Below are positions 9,940 through 22,100 of a DNA stretch of 64,000 bases, in pieces. The DNA is from Hexactinellida sp. DTS-2022 (taxonomy: Eukaryota > Porifera > Hexactinellida). The stretch covers positions 868,001 to 932,000 of the forward strand of contig JAPNXP010000013.1 in assembly GCA_028753945.1 (NCBI GenBank), given 5' to 3'. Below the pieces are notes generated by a model. It searched no databases. It saw nothing but the letters and a program-made list of their open reading frames with translations, and was not told where the DNA came from. Position 1 is the stretch's first letter, and each line of letters begins with the position of its first letter. The position numbers and the translations under genes were made by a program.

Positions 9940-12585
9940 CTAAGCAAGTACACAGTTACTACAAAACCAATCATCATCATCCGCAATATCTCCTTTCGTT
10001 AACTTCACACATCCCATATGGTACCAGCTTCCACAGAGGCTGCACTGAATCCGATAAATCACATCAGAAGGGTTGTTTACATCAATACCAATATCCATAA
10101 CATTATCTTCCTCTGTCCCTCCACAGATTAAACAAGCGGACTGATCAGTCGTTGGATGCTGAATAAGTTCGGAAATTTGATGTTCAGAAACATCTTCAGT
10201 GTTGAGAACATCTTCAGTGTCGAAAACTTCTTCTGTGTCGAAAACATCTTCAGTGCCAAAAAAAATTTCAGTGACAAAAGCATCTTCATTGCCAAAAATA
10301 TCTTCAGTGCCAAAAATATCTTCAGTGCCAAAAACATCTTCAGTACCAAAAACATCTTCAGTACCAAAAACATCTTCAGTGTCGAAAATTTCTTCAGTGT
10401 CGAAAAGATCTTCAGTGTCGAAAACTTCTTCAGTGCCAGCTATATCTTCAGTATCAGAATGAATCAGGTTACTCTGAGCAGCAGAGTATTCTCCTGAGGC
10501 ATAATCTTGACCATATTTCCGGATTTGATTCCCTACCTTCCCATGACGGCGCTGTCTCTTCTCGGAGCGCATTTTTTGCTTATGGATATATCCCTTGCTT
10601 CCTATAATACGATTATTGTCTAGCTTCTGTAGATGGTCAGAGAGGCGTTGGGAGAAAGGTAGACCTAGGATATCACAAAGTTCTCGAATTCCGCAGTAAC
10701 CATCATTACATCTGATGACAGATAATGCCGATCCTAGCTGCACCATTTCATAGCTTGCTGGCTCGTTTTTCAACACCATTCTCCAAAGTATGCCATGCAA
10801 AGATTCATTGTGATTCGATGTATATCCACATAGTACCTTCTCAAGGAACGGAGTCGAGTTATAACCAAACTCTTGAAATACATCATAGATTATCTTGACT
10901 GCATCTTCTCCTAGAAAATGTGTGTGATGAGGGGTAGGTAAACCCTTCGAGAGGGCTAATTGGTAGCGACACCAAGTGTTTGAATCCTTGGGACAGTGTC
11001 GATGGTGAGACTCTGCATTTTCATCATTTGCTGAGAGGTGTCCATGTATGGCATTAATTGCGTTAATAATCGCGGGGATATTATAAAGATTTCGCTTAAT
11101 TGCAAGGCAGAAGTAGTTGCAAATTTGACAAATTATAGAATTTGTCAGGTACTGGATCACATGAGAATCATCCAATTGTCTGCTAACCTGATTCTCACTG
11201 GTAACACATTTTCTTGCTTTCGGTATTTCAGCATCTTTTTCACTTTTCTGTTTTTTCAAATTTTTATCTCTTCGATTGCAAAGGTTAATCTTCAATCGTT
11301 TACAAACATGGCTAACGCACTCAAATCGTTTGATTTCTTCAATCCCGAGATGGCTGTATGGTTTAGCTATGCGTAGGGCCTCGTGTGTCTTATTGTCTCC
11401 GTCTGTAACTACTCCCGAGAACACAATACCGCGCTGTAGAGCTTTCTGCACGATAGAAGGAGCTACAGCAGATTCTAACTGCACAGACGCATAATCTGCG
11501 TATTTGGCAGGACATTTCGGTTTATGAGTGAGTTTCCAGTTTTGAAAATCTACTTCGGTAATTGTTTTACTTCTAAGAAGATTCTCGTATCGCGTACAAT
11601 TAGCACAAGAGTTACAGGCAACATCGTATGAGAGCACCTTTGCTGTTTCAACAGAAATTGCTGACCCGAAGCAATATCTGCTAAATCCGCCTCCACATTT
11701 CCCTGGTCTTTGTTGGTACGTCCCATCAAACGACACGATTGTCTTTAAGAACTCTTCTGTTGGATCAGTATTGTGCATAAGACGGAGTTCTTTAACGGCT
11801 TTATCCATCGATTTATCTGCAACATACTGAGCGGCAGTTAGGATGTCTCTTTCAGCAGCTGTGAAAACATTTGCACTACCGGGAGACGGTAGATTTAGCA
11901 TCGCATGATAGAGATGTAGTTTAGCCGCTCCAATTCCAACCAGTCTTCCTCCTAGAACAGACTGGTAAATGAGGTCATTACGTTTAGTGATCGTTCGGTC
12001 GCCAATTTGTATCTTTTCCTTGAATTTTCCACCAACAGCCCAATAGTTTTGGGACGCATTGCATCGACTGCATTTAAGAAGGAGGTATGCTGAAGATCCA
12101 CACTTTGTACCTGTGTCCATCACTTCAAGTTTTCCTCTGAAACATACCTTACAGACAGTCAATTCTGAGAACATACACTGGAGTGTGTTTAAGCTGATTA
12201 TAATATTCCCACTTGCTGGAGAAACTGCTGTTAACTTGTTCATTTGAGGGCTCGTAACTGGCTCATAATGTAGTTTACGTGAGGCTACTGTGTCAATTAG
12301 TGAAACTGTAGATTCAATTGGATAAACTATAGGTTCAATTTGAGAAATAATGGTTTTAATTGGAGAAACTGAACAATTTGTTATTTTAGTTAGCTTCTTA
12401 AAGCGAGGATGAAATTTACGCTTTCGCTGGCCATAGTAGGGTCTTCTTCGTTTCGTATATTTGTTGGACTGGGAAGTACTTTGACAAGGAACGAACTGAT
12501 TATGTGGTCGGAGATTCGAATTGGAAATAATTGATCCATCTGAGTCACTTGAAGAATGTTTGTATTTGTATGTTGGGTCTTGCAT
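9940..12585 (-). CDS. Mutator-type transposase with C-terminal PHD finger
   Basis: The first in-frame ATG is at 12585, giving 881 residues without interruption; the frame continues upstream from a TTG at 12669. The N-terminal third is basic and Ser-rich and then has CxxC pairs (VCKVC, CSRC). The core contains SFDGTYQQRPG, SVETAKVLSYDVACNSC, CPAKY and VVTDGDN. These are arranged as in the animal Mutator-like transposase domain: a first acidic residue in FDGT, a Cys/His cluster, and a second acidic residue in TDGD. A region of about 14 copies of a six-residue repeat (consensus VFGTED) follows. The protein ends in a PHD finger with CLIC, CSLC, HMGC and CSNC pairs. PHD fingers read histone tails, so target choice through chromatin is possible but inferred. 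Intactness suggests recent activity. Terminal inverted repeats were not found. Confidence 0.8.
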   Translation of the reverse strand: MQDPTYKYKHSSSDSDGSIISNSNLRPHNQFVPCQSTSQSNKYTKRRRPYYGQRKRKFHPRFKKLTKITNCSVSPIKTIISQIEPIVYPIESTVSLIDTVASRKLHYEPVTSPQMNKLTAVSPASGNIIISLNTLQCMFSELTVCKVCFRGKLEVMDTGTKCGSSAYLLLKCSRCNASQNYWAVGGKFKEKIQIGDRTITKRNDLIYQSVLGGRLVGIGAAKLHLYHAMLNLPSPGSANVFTAAERDILTAAQYVADKSMDKAVKELRLMHNTDPTEEFLKTIVSFDGTYQQRPGKCGGGFSRYCFGSAISVETAKVLSYDVACNSCANCTRYENLLRSKTITEVDFQNWKLTHKPKCPAKYADYASVQLESAVAPSIVQKALQRGIVFSGVVTDGDNKTHEALRIAKPYSHLGIEEIKRFECVSHVCKRLKINLCNRRDKNLKKQKSEKDAEIPKARKCVTSENQVSRQLDDSHVIQYLTNSIICQICNYFCLAIKRNLYNIPAIINAINAIHGHLSANDENAESHHRHCPKDSNTWCRYQLALSKGLPTPHHTHFLGEDAVKIIYDVFQEFGYNSTPFLEKVLCGYTSNHNESLHGILWRMVLKNEPASYEMVQLGSALSVIRCNDGYCGIRELCDILGLPFSQRLSDHLQKLDNNRIIGSKGYIHKQKMRSEKRQRRHGKVGNQIRKYGQDYASGEYSAAQSNLIHSDTEDIAGTEEVFDTEDLFDTEEIFDTEDVFGTEDVFGTEDVFGTEDIFGTEDIFGNEDAFVTEIFFGTEDVFDTEEVFDTEDVLNTEDVSEHQISELIQHPTTDQSACLICGGTEEDNVMDIGIDVNNPSDVIYRIQCSLCGSWYHMGCVKLTKGDIADDDDWFCSNCVLA
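10170..10460 (-). repeat. 18-bp coding minisatellite inside the transposase
   Basis: About 14 tandem units of 18 bp (plus-strand form close to AACATCTTCAGTGCCAAA) encode acidic VFGTED-type hexapeptides. Unit variants differ mostly at single bases. All units keep the reading frame, which suggests selection or recent expansion. Confidence 0.85.
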
Positions 12586-15500
12586 GTATTTAGAATTCAG
12601 TAAGTGAGTTATGTTACTTTTTCGAATTACACAAGTAGTATATACTGTTATAATACCACTAATATGCAATCGTCATGTCTAGACTAATTACATAACTGTT
12701 ATAGCGAAACACTATTACATCGATGTCTGATGGTGTGATCATTTCTTTTTGATGTTCAAACAAACCAGTTCAATAATAGATCAAACATAATTTCTTAGTT
12801 GGCATTTACATAAAATAAACAAACAAACAATTTCAAAATATATTCTACAGTTAGCATTTTGTTTGAAAATAAAGTTGACTGAGTTCTAATTAACTTTTCA
12901 AAATATTATAAAGTCACATTTTACAAATTTATATTATAAATAGCTATTATTGTTTCAACTTCAACTTGTTTCATAATAGTACTTCAGGTATTATAAGATT
13001 AGTAAGAGGAATGAAGTTTAACCGAAAATAAATATGAATAATATGTTACAGTTTATGGACGTGTCTGGTGTATCCCCGTGCACACCTGGACTTTCCATAA
13101 ACTGCACTAATATACTAGTTTATTTGTTTGGTTTCGTTTATATTATAGTGCAGTGAATCCTCTATATACGGAACGACAATGTAAAATAGTTTTTAAAGAA
13201 AGGTGTTTTTAACGAAAATTTATGACAAATGTTCATAATAGTCGAATAAAAACTATTGTACCGGTGAGAAGCTTTCTTTTCGAAATTATTTTCTAATTAG
13301 AGGTACTGGTCTCTAGTTCCATATTCCATATACTGCTACGGACCTCTGGGCCGTTATTATCCGCTAATCCTATTTTTACTGTACTGTATTCCGTATACAA
13401 ATTTTTTCTATTTTCATATTCAAAGGATGATTTTGCGTATTTTGCTAATTACATACGTATGTAGTATTTTATCAACATAATAGAAATATTCTAGTAGCTA
13501 TATAGCCTTGAGAATATAACATGTTTAAGGAATATAGCAAACAATTTCACTGCCATTCTACGATATATTATGAGGTCTAGAGAATATATTTATTGTTTGT
13601 CATTGTATCTATAATATTACACCAAATAAATTAGAGTGTCGGTTCAATGTTTTACAGTCTTCTCTCTTAAATACATTTATTTACTAAGAACAACAAACAA
13701 TTAAATTCACCAATATTGAATTTAGTTTTGTCAGATTGCAATGAATATTATTTGCTGTTGTTGGTTAAAATAACTAGCTGAGAATATGATAGCTATTTGA
13801 AGAAATGAAGTGAAATTGTGTAGAAGAAATTGAATATTCTGCGCTAAGCGATCGAAATCGAACAACCCGTTTCATTATAACCATAATTACTTACTAGCAT
13901 CTTGCTTTTACTAGTATTTCACGATATGCATATTCAATTAATTAATCAATATCACGGTTGCAACCGAATAGCTCAAATTGGGTTGGAACAAATACAAGTC
14001 AAATCTGATTATTGTTGACAATTTTATGTCTACTTAATATAAAAGCATTTTATTATGAACTAACCATTGATTCCAATTTACCAACTTACATAAGGTATTA
14101 AGTTGAGTTCGGTTAATATGAAGTCTCTCTGTTATGAACAAAATATTAGTCCCCTGAATGTTAATAATAAAATAACTTACTAGACTGTCAAATTTTAATC
14201 ATATGGATTACCTTCAGAGCCTGTTAATTAATTTACAATTTGTATAATTTCTTAATAAATAAATTAGAGCAGTTAGAGGGTTTAAACCGGATGATTACTT
14301 TAAGTTGATTGACATTTCAGAAAATTTCAATGTTTTGGAGTTTATTGATAAATTACTATTGGTCACATACTTATATATTATTTGAGATGCATTTAATTAA
14401 TAAACAAAAAAATTACACAGTCAATTTCAGGAAATATATTTCCAAAAATAGTTTGCGAGAAGTACAGTGAGCTGCAAGTAAAATATGAAATGGTAAAAAT
14501 TACCCAGTAAATTTGTATACGCATTTGCGTATACTGCGTCCCCCTGTGGGCGCCACTGGTCATTTATATGAACTTAACTTACATCGATAGATTAAGTTAA
14601 ATACTGAACGAAACTGGGTGCATACAGAATAGTTCAAACACATGTACTAATTTATAACATGCACACACTCTGTACATGCCAATTAGTTTAACACATGTAG
14701 ATGCACAATTAATTTATTAAGGCAAACTGTGACGATAGAATATATCAAAAATCCTGCATCACTAACTTAATTGAACATGGTGGACATTATCTTAATCAAA
14801 ATATTGTTGTCTGCATTTTAACTGGGTAGATCCAACTTACAAGTATACTAGTACACTAATAGCTATTATAGTCAAATGATTAATCCAATGTGGTTTACCA
14901 GTATGTTAGCATCTAAGTAATATATCCTAAATATTTTTGAAATATATTACCAACGATACTAGGTCATCTCGATTCTTATGCTTGTAGATAATATATTTAA
15001 CAGATTAAAAATTTGTTGTAATCACTATTTACTATCAATTAAACATTCATTTAAATGTCCAAAGTAAAAAGTATAAAGGAAAATGTTGTTAATTGGATAT
15101 TTTGCTTAAATACATCGGTCTAAGTAAAGTAGGAACCTACAATCTTACACAAGGGGAATTCTATTTATGAAACACTATGATTTCGCCTTTATGATTTCAC
15201 TTTCTATACTATAGTATAAGTGTAAACAAGAGCCTAATTTTTAAATTTTCCTTGGATCTTGCTCCATCATAGAATCTCTCGCCAAAAGTAGTGTAGTTCC
15301 TAGAATTTAACAAGCATTGGTCCCACTCAAACTAAAAACCTAAGCTGGGGATCGATATGGTACTCCTGGCTCTCAAATTTCCCTGACATATGCAAACAAT
15401 TTTGCCAAAAAATGAACTTCTTTCTTTCAAATGCTGGGACCGCCCAGTTATTTATTTTTATTAATCTATTTATATAAAATTTCATTGGAATATATGCGAA

Positions 15501-16044
15501 ATAGGATGAAATTCTTACAAAATTCCCTCGCTACCCTTGTGAATCTGTAACTTTCTGCCAGTCTAATTCGTTCCAATTTTCAGATAACCTAATTTTTTAT
15601 TTTGATTACACATTTGCAAAGCTGTTTAATTTACCTGTTATTTAATTAAGTCGCATGACGGAATACAAATATATTTGCAAGTCATATAATATTTATAATC
15701 AGAATGAAGTAGAATACATAATAGTATTCAAACACGCATTTACTGTATAAGAAGTGAAATATATTTCGAAATTATATCAGTAACAACGACTACTACATGC
15801 ACATCGAATTCCTTGAAACTTTTGATATCTGAAGTTGGTTACACCAAGGTTATAACTGAATAATTTATCCAACCCACATTTTAATTGATTTTCATATAAT
15901 ATGTAGTAATTATTTAATTACCAAACTGAAAATATCCAAAAAAATTATGTAATATCAACTGGAGTTAAACGCACGATTCTTTAATAACATTATTAACATA
16001 GTAGAATAAAGTGGTACAATACAGTTTTCTCCTTACATATGTAA
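12586..16044. other. Long intergenic interval
   Basis: After the end of the duplication (about 13255) this is AT-rich sequence without recognisable genes. A fragment of MITE family F lies near 14098-14161 (GTTCGGTTAATATGAAG...CCCCTGAATGTTA). Nothing else with clear structure was seen between 13.4 and 16.0 kb. Confidence 0.5.
13049..13114. repeat. 66-bp terminal-hairpin element
   Basis: CAGTTTATGGAC at the left is mirrored by TTTCCATAAACTG at the right, and inner strings TGTCTGG and CACCTGG partly pair. It is absent from the matching position in duplication copy 1 (near 4600). Confidence 0.5.
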
Positions 16045-17160
16045 CTACTTGATAAGTTGATAAATGTTATCATAATTGTATCTGTACACGTAATGTCGTG
16101 ATCTGTACCTCTTAACACATTCTCTGACGATAGGAAGGAGTGTGATACTGAGGAGTGGGAAAGAAGAACTGATGGAGGAGAGTATGATAATGCATAAACA
16201 GACTAGACGCAAATATTCCTCAATTTCGAACTTATCATAAGTATGGGGTATACTCAATGAAATATTGATACCATAAATTATATTTAGCAGACAAAATGAA
16301 TCATAGAAAGATATAACGAGGTAAAATAGACACAATAGAGTAATGCCGATGACTAAGAGAAATAGAGAGATTAACATTAATTTTTGAAAGAAACGGTAAA
16401 ACTTGTATGCTGACAACTGTTCTCTAAACAAGAACTTGTTGTTTGCAAACAACTGGATCTCATTCAGATTTGATTTGAGAACTCTTGAAAGAAACCGACT
16501 ATCTTTCAACAGAACAAACCAATTGATTATTAGAAATACCGGGTAAATTACGAATGAAATAATTGCAGTGTAAATACTTGAGCAAGCTACCATAATTATA
16601 AACTGCACTGATGACCAGATGATATATTTCCTCAATGTGCCCTTAAATGGATGGTTCAAGTATCTAGCTGCCAGATAGCGAGTGAGTATCGACAATAGGA
16701 TGAATAACGAGATAACTAGCATGCCTTGAATATCATACATGATTATTGCAATAGGAAAGAAATAAAATTCTTTTATAATCGAATGAATGTAACAATTGGG
16801 GTACTTTGCTTCAATAACTATTATGGTGGAATTATATTTAGCATATTCTCTCAAGTACCTGGCATTAACTATGCTTTGAACTTCGAAAGAAAGCATGTAA
16901 CTTAATTCAACTGCGATACAGAAGAACATCAAAAGATTCTTCACAAAGTGTGTCTCCAAATTGTAAAGTTTCCTTTGTTGAGAAAGATACTGGACATCTC
17001 TATATATGGGGTGTAAATTGGGCGTACGTTGGCATACTCTGTACTTTTTAAATATTTTAACACATGCAATTATACAATAAATTAACCAACCGATGTTGAG
17101 GCAAATTGCGAAGATAATGTATAAAGCGAAGCCAAAAATAGTAATTAAAAAAAATTTCAT
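16045..17160 (-). CDS. Multi-pass membrane protein of unknown family
   Basis: The 371-residue protein starts at ATG 17160. It begins with a long hydrophobic stretch (residues 1-35). Further hydrophobic segments lie near 75-92, 130-160 (probably two), 180-215 (two), 258-285 and 320-348, giving about seven or eight membrane spans. Short basic loops (KIFKKYRVCQR, CVKRYRSRHY) follow the first and last segments. A lumenal or extracellular loop around 100-125 has an N-x-S/T site (NST) and a Cys. The overall look is of a 7TM receptor or transporter, but no family motif (DRY, NPxxY, PETKG) is visible. The extreme AT bias raises Ile, Phe, Tyr and Leu content. I do not recognise the family. A 65-codon frame at 17157-17354 just upstream overlaps its start by four bases and is probably leader sequence. 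Confidence 0.65.
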   Translation of the reverse strand: MKFFLITIFGFALYIIFAICLNIGWLIYCIIACVKIFKKYRVCQRTPNLHPIYRDVQYLSQQRKLYNLETHFVKNLLMFFCIAVELSYMLSFEVQSIVNARYLREYAKYNSTIIVIEAKYPNCYIHSIIKEFYFFPIAIIMYDIQGMLVISLFILLSILTRYLAARYLNHPFKGTLRKYIIWSSVQFIIMVACSSIYTAIISFVIYPVFLIINWFVLLKDSRFLSRVLKSNLNEIQLFANNKFLFREQLSAYKFYRFFQKLMLISLFLLVIGITLLCLFYLVISFYDSFCLLNIIYGINISLSIPHTYDKFEIEEYLRLVCLCIIILSSISSSFPLLSITLLPIVRECVKRYRSRHYVYRYNYDNIYQLIK

Positions 17161-17388
17161 TGAACTTTATAGATTAAATAACAGAATATTACATACATTT
17201 CTAACATAATTATACATGTATATATACCATTTACTAATTGGTAAACCAAGTGTGGGTATATATTACAAGCAATGATTACAAGATTATCCTTATATTCAAC
17301 AAGATACTCTCGCAACGAGATGACGTAATATCTTTTGTTGGTAAACTTAATCACGATACTTGTTTGTTTAATTGATTATTAGATTTCC

Positions 17389-17442
17389 CTAAAAGTTGGC
17401 ACTTAAGAATAAAGATATTACCAATTACTAACTTTTAGGGAT
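17389..17442. repeat. Small inverted-repeat element
   Basis: TCCCTAAAAGTTGG at the left and AACTTTTAGGGA at the right bound about 30 bp of unique sequence. Confidence 0.5.
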
Positions 17443-17505
17443 AGCAATTCCGTAATTATCATTTTAAAATTGAATTGAATATATGTTAAATTGTATATGA
17501 TATAC

Positions 17506-17702
17506 GTAGTAGAACCTCGTTAGTACGAACATCTGGGGACCGTCAAAATGCATTCGTCTTATCATTAATTCGACAATTCGTATAAACCAATATCATTTGT
17601 AATGAAAAAGCTTTGAAGGGAACTGAAATAGTGTTCGTATTAACCGGAATTTCGTATTAACATTATTCGTCGTTCGTACTAAGTACTAACGAGGTTACTG
17701 TA
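17506..17702. repeat. pogo-like MITE, family C
   Basis: The element runs from TAGTAGAACCTCGTTAGTAC to GTACTAACGAGGTTACTGTA, with TA at both outer edges. The internal TTCGTATTAAC strings are partly palindromic. Confidence 0.7.
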
Positions 17703-18776
17703 GATATATCATATAATCAGTGCTGCCAAGTGAGTTCAGATAAATTCCTGGAGATTGACCATATAATTTACGGAGAAACAAAAGTTTTTACGGAGCATGC
17801 TAAAATTCCCTCTGCGACCCAATAGTTCTTAATTTGCTTTTTCAAATCATATAAACTAACTATTTTTGTATGAATAATCATTTATAAAGGACTCTTTCGC
17901 GCTTGTAAACAATAAGATATACTCACTAATACGTAGTATGTATCAAACTATCAAAGTAAGATTTAATTTAACTAATTTTTAATTGTGCAACTGTTTTGAA
18001 TCAAGAGTACTCTGCGATTGGAATAAATCATCACTATGATATTTAACATATTCTAAAACATAAATAATGATATGGTGGTTCACTAGTAAAAACAAAACGC
18101 AGTTATATGTTAAACAAGAAGTCTTAAATATATTTGGCTAGAAATACGTAGAAATAATTCTTCATACGTAGGCACGTAGATAGGGGTATATTTACGTAGT
18201 CTACGTAAATTTACGGAGACTTGGCAGCACTGGATATAATTTTAATTGCGGAAATCGAGAACTACTTAAATTTTGCTATTCGTTTTGTTAATAAAGTCAC
18301 ATCTAATAATTCCTCCAGCCTTTTCGAAAGATGAATGAGAATAAAAGAATTAATTCATAATCATAACGTATAGCCATATCCATAACTTGTACATATGTTA
18401 TAGTAAACCTAACCATAATATTTAGACTTAGATAACTCAATCTAATGTATAACACTAGTATCTATCAGTGGGCCAATAAATTTAATTAATATACTGTACG
18501 CCTAGGGGCTGGGTTATATCAATACTATTATTCTGAATGACTTATACATATTTCGACCAACACCTCCAATAAAATTTTAGTTAACAGGCAAGATAATAAT
18601 TTAACATCACAAAATCCAACTATTATTGGGGTTTTTTTTTTCACATTCCTGGGAAACGAAAGGTTTTGATCAATGATCTACAAAAGAGTTTGATCTGTAA
18701 TTTACAATAATATGTTTCGTTATTATTCATGCATAGGATGAGCCATTTTGGCTCCAAGTATAGGAACAAACTTACT

Positions 18777-19061
18777 ACAGTAGAACCCGCATAATCCGAC
18801 CCTCTATAACCAGGCACGGATCCACCGGGGGGTGCGGGGGGTCATACCCCCCAACTCTTCATGAGTTTGGACTCAGAGACTGTCACATTTCACAGATAGC
18901 TAAATTAGAGTGATAATTACGCTATGGTTTAAATTTGCACCCCCTCCCCCACTAATTCTAGCCTGGATCCGTCCTTGTCTATAAGTTATAACCCGGAATT
19001 CAGCAGAACCGACATTTCCCCCCTATCCCAACGAATATCGGATTACACAGGTTCTACTGAA
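18777..19061. repeat. Family D MITE split by a nested hAT-like element
   Basis: The outer element opens ACAGTAGAACCCGCATAATC and closes CGGATTACACAGGTTCTACTG. Inside it, CCAGGCACGGATCCACCGGG starts an inner element that ends near CCTGGATCCGTCCTTG. TCTATAA occurs on both sides of the insert, compatible with an approximately 8-bp target duplication of hAT type with one mismatch. The insertion therefore post-dates the outer MITE. Confidence 0.55.
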
Positions 19062-19161
19062 TACATTGTCTGATGCGTGAATTATCAAAGGCTCGGGATC
19101 ACTATCCTTTTGTCTAACGCCCAACGTACTATATATTTATAATGTAATTAGCATATCTGTC

Positions 19162-22100
19162 ATGGCCCTCAAGCCTATAACAGTTTGCAACAGTTGCTTC
19201 TCTGAGATGCAGGCCATCTCTCTTCACGGCTCCACAGTGGAGAGAGAACACGTAGAGTACTGCGGGAAATGCAAGCAACCTTGGAGACCCACAACAGTTG
19301 TGTTAGACCCGAAGGGACACGAGTATGTGCGAATACGCATGAAGACACAGAGCTCTATACTCGCTGCCTGCGAAACCTACAAAACTTGTTCTAATACAAA
19401 CTGTCTGTATGCACATAGCAAGCTAGAGCTAGACGTGTGGAAAGACGGGGCTAGAATGGAGAATTCCTTGCAGAGAAGTCAAACACAAGACTCGTATAAC
19501 GCGCCACGAAATATAACAAGTCCTAATAAGAATAATAGTTATCCTCCTCACACAAATTCAGCTTATAATAATCCATTTGAAACCCTTCCCCAGCAACCAC
19601 ATAGCAACACAAGAATGTTACCAAATATGTCCGGTAGAGGCCGTCCCCCTAGAGGTGTCAGGAATGTGAATAATCGAGTCACGTCTCCGCCTCCAAAGGC
19701 TGGTGATGCAGAAGCATACTATAGCAGTGTTTTGAGCAGTCTTGAGACAAGCGAAACTCCTCCCCATTCAATTGTAATACAACCTATTTCGAAACAGCCG
19801 CTTGAAGTTAAAATAGAAATAAACCGAAGTCCCAAGATAATTGACTGGTCTTTTCTCATTACTACTTCCTCAGAAGATATTGAGGTATTGATTGGTGTCA
19901 TTTTAGAAACTAATTTCGGGAACAATTTCCGTCTGTGTCGCTCAATGTATATGGACAGACAAACCAGGGATTACGTGCCAGTTAATTCAGTTCCTGAGCG
20001 TGGTAATACTGTAATGAAGCTTAAGAAAGCAGTGAATAATGAATGCTCACTGAACATACTTGTGCAGTTCAAAGTTCAATTAGGTCATTTCCAGGCTCGC
20101 CTTATATTCGACTTTTCGCGTCTAAAGTTAGTGAAGAGACTTAATATTATTGTGCACAGAGAGTGCCATGACGCACAGGCACCAGATAATGTGCAGGCCA
20201 GATTCAATAGACTGAGTCAGAAGAGTGCGCAGCGCGAATCGCTCCTATGGGATAAGGATTATGACGTTAGATACACACAGTCTCGGTACTTCGATAAACT
20301 GTGTAACCAAGAAGTGCATACGTCTAAAATCCCTGTTAACATCGACCAGATTATAAAGAGCGAAAAGTACGATGCGGTATTAAAAGAGGAACTGACTTAC
20401 AGGAATTATAAGCGAATATTTGAGATGTTACTCTACCTTGAGGAGTTCGAGTGTAGAAGAATATTCCTGTCTTATGACTTGAAGGATCAACCTATAAATA
20501 GAACAGTCGCGTGTGCCCAATATGAGAAATATGACAGAGGCAGAGGTGGGACTGAATTCGCAGAGAAAGGATTCTGTTTTATTAAACTAGAAATGTGCGG
20601 TTCACTTTTCGAAGGCTTTCACTTCCTACGACCGCCTAACGTGGCTCTTATAAAACCAAAAGCTCCTCAGAACTACGTGTACTACTGTCCCAGTGTAGAA
20701 TTAGGCCATGACTATATATGGATTGCAGTCTCTGATGAATTGATTGCTGAATGCGAGTTGTATGGCGGTTTGGCTGATATTCGATTCAAAGAGAGTTCAA
20801 TTGACTTTCATTTCTCAGTGATGCACCAGGCGCTACAGTTAATAGACCCACGCGTTGTATTCCCATGCACGCGCACTAAGATTTCTCCGTTACAAATACA
20901 ATATGCACAGTCTAGTTTCTTGGAGAAATCTAACTTAACTAAATCGCAACAAAACGCGATCGCCTCTGCACTCGACAATTCCTACCAGAATGTGCCTACT
21001 ATAATATCGGGTCCCTTCGGGTGTGGCAAGAGTTGGACTCTATCCCACCTGGCGTATCTCCTGGCTACGCAGGCTACTCCCGTGCGAGTGCTCATCTGCT
21101 GTAAGAACAACTACCCAGCTGACAAGTACATAGAAGACATACACACTCTGTCTACACAGCACGGCACTAAGCTGGATGCTGCCAACAGCGCAGGCTTAAC
21201 ACTGCTGTACCGGTTCTACCCACCAACCAGGCGCTTATCAAATGAGCTCATTCGTCGCTATAGCACGGTAACTACAAATGACCATGGATTAGTTCCTGAT
21301 GAGAAGGATTTGTTTTTCTGTCGCATTATTGTGACTACTGTGTTTGCCTGTCAGTTTCTAGTTAGGATGAATCTCCCGAAGGAATTCTTTACACATATTG
21401 TATTGGACGAAGCTGCACAGATATCTGAGCCTGAATTGGGAATCCCGATTTCTCTAGCCGGACACTTCACAAAGGTTATTATAGCGGGAGACGAGTACCA
21501 GGTGACTCCCAAACTCACTTCTCCCATCTCACGGAAATTCGGGCTTGAGCTGTCTCTCCTGGAGAGGTTATACAACATTCCAATCTACCAGCAACACTCC
21601 TTGATTCTGCTCAAGGAGAACTACAGATCGGACCCAGCCATTGTACAGTTACTTTCCAAACTCTTCTACGATCAGACACTGGTGCCCATGCGTCAGAAAC
21701 AACCCATCCCTCACAACGGATTGAAGCCATTGGTATTCCGAGGCGTTATAGGCACAGAGAACAAGATCACTGACTTCCCGTCATATATGAATACGTTTGA
21801 AGCTGAGGAGACTGTGCATATTGTGAAAGAACTAATCGAGACATTTGATCATAAGGACATATGTATACTTTCAATATATTTCGGACATATCTGCCTTATC
21901 CGTGACTATTTAAGAAAAGAGAGACTCCATGGAATTGATGTTTTACCTTTCGAAGCCATTCAAGGTAAAGAATATCGCGTATTGATAATTAACACAGTTC
22001 GTACTCTGTCTGAAATTGAATACAAACAGGCTGATTCAAATTCAATTGCATTATTGGAAGATCCAAAGCTTTTGAATACAATTCTTGGTAGAGCGAAAGA

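Larger units (their letters stand above)
9007..13255 (+). repeat. Segmental duplication, copy 2, carrying the Mutator-type block
   Basis: Positions 9007-9925 and 12763-13255 match copy 1 (2303-4740) in order and orientation. The intervening block contains the transposase gene. A 66-bp hairpin element at 13049-13114, with arms CAGTTTATGGA and TCCATAAACTG, is also absent from copy 1. The simplest readings are insertion of the transposase block into copy 2, or loss of it from copy 1 as a non-autonomous derivative. Confidence 0.75.
17161..19161. other. Intergenic interval upstream of the helicase
   Basis: It contains a short inverted repeat at 17389-17442 (CCCTAAAAGTT...AACTTTTAGGG), a family C MITE at 17506-17702 and a nested MITE pair at 18777-19061. 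The sequence 17720-18240 has several TACGTAG/ACGGAG strings but no clear element ends. No gene was recognised. Confidence 0.5.

Noticed and set aside
10156..10497. Plus-strand repeat frames
   Set aside because: Antisense shadows of the 18-bp coding minisatellite.
12586..12669. N-terminal extension of the Mutator transposase
   Set aside because: It depends on a TTG start; the first ATG is at 12585.
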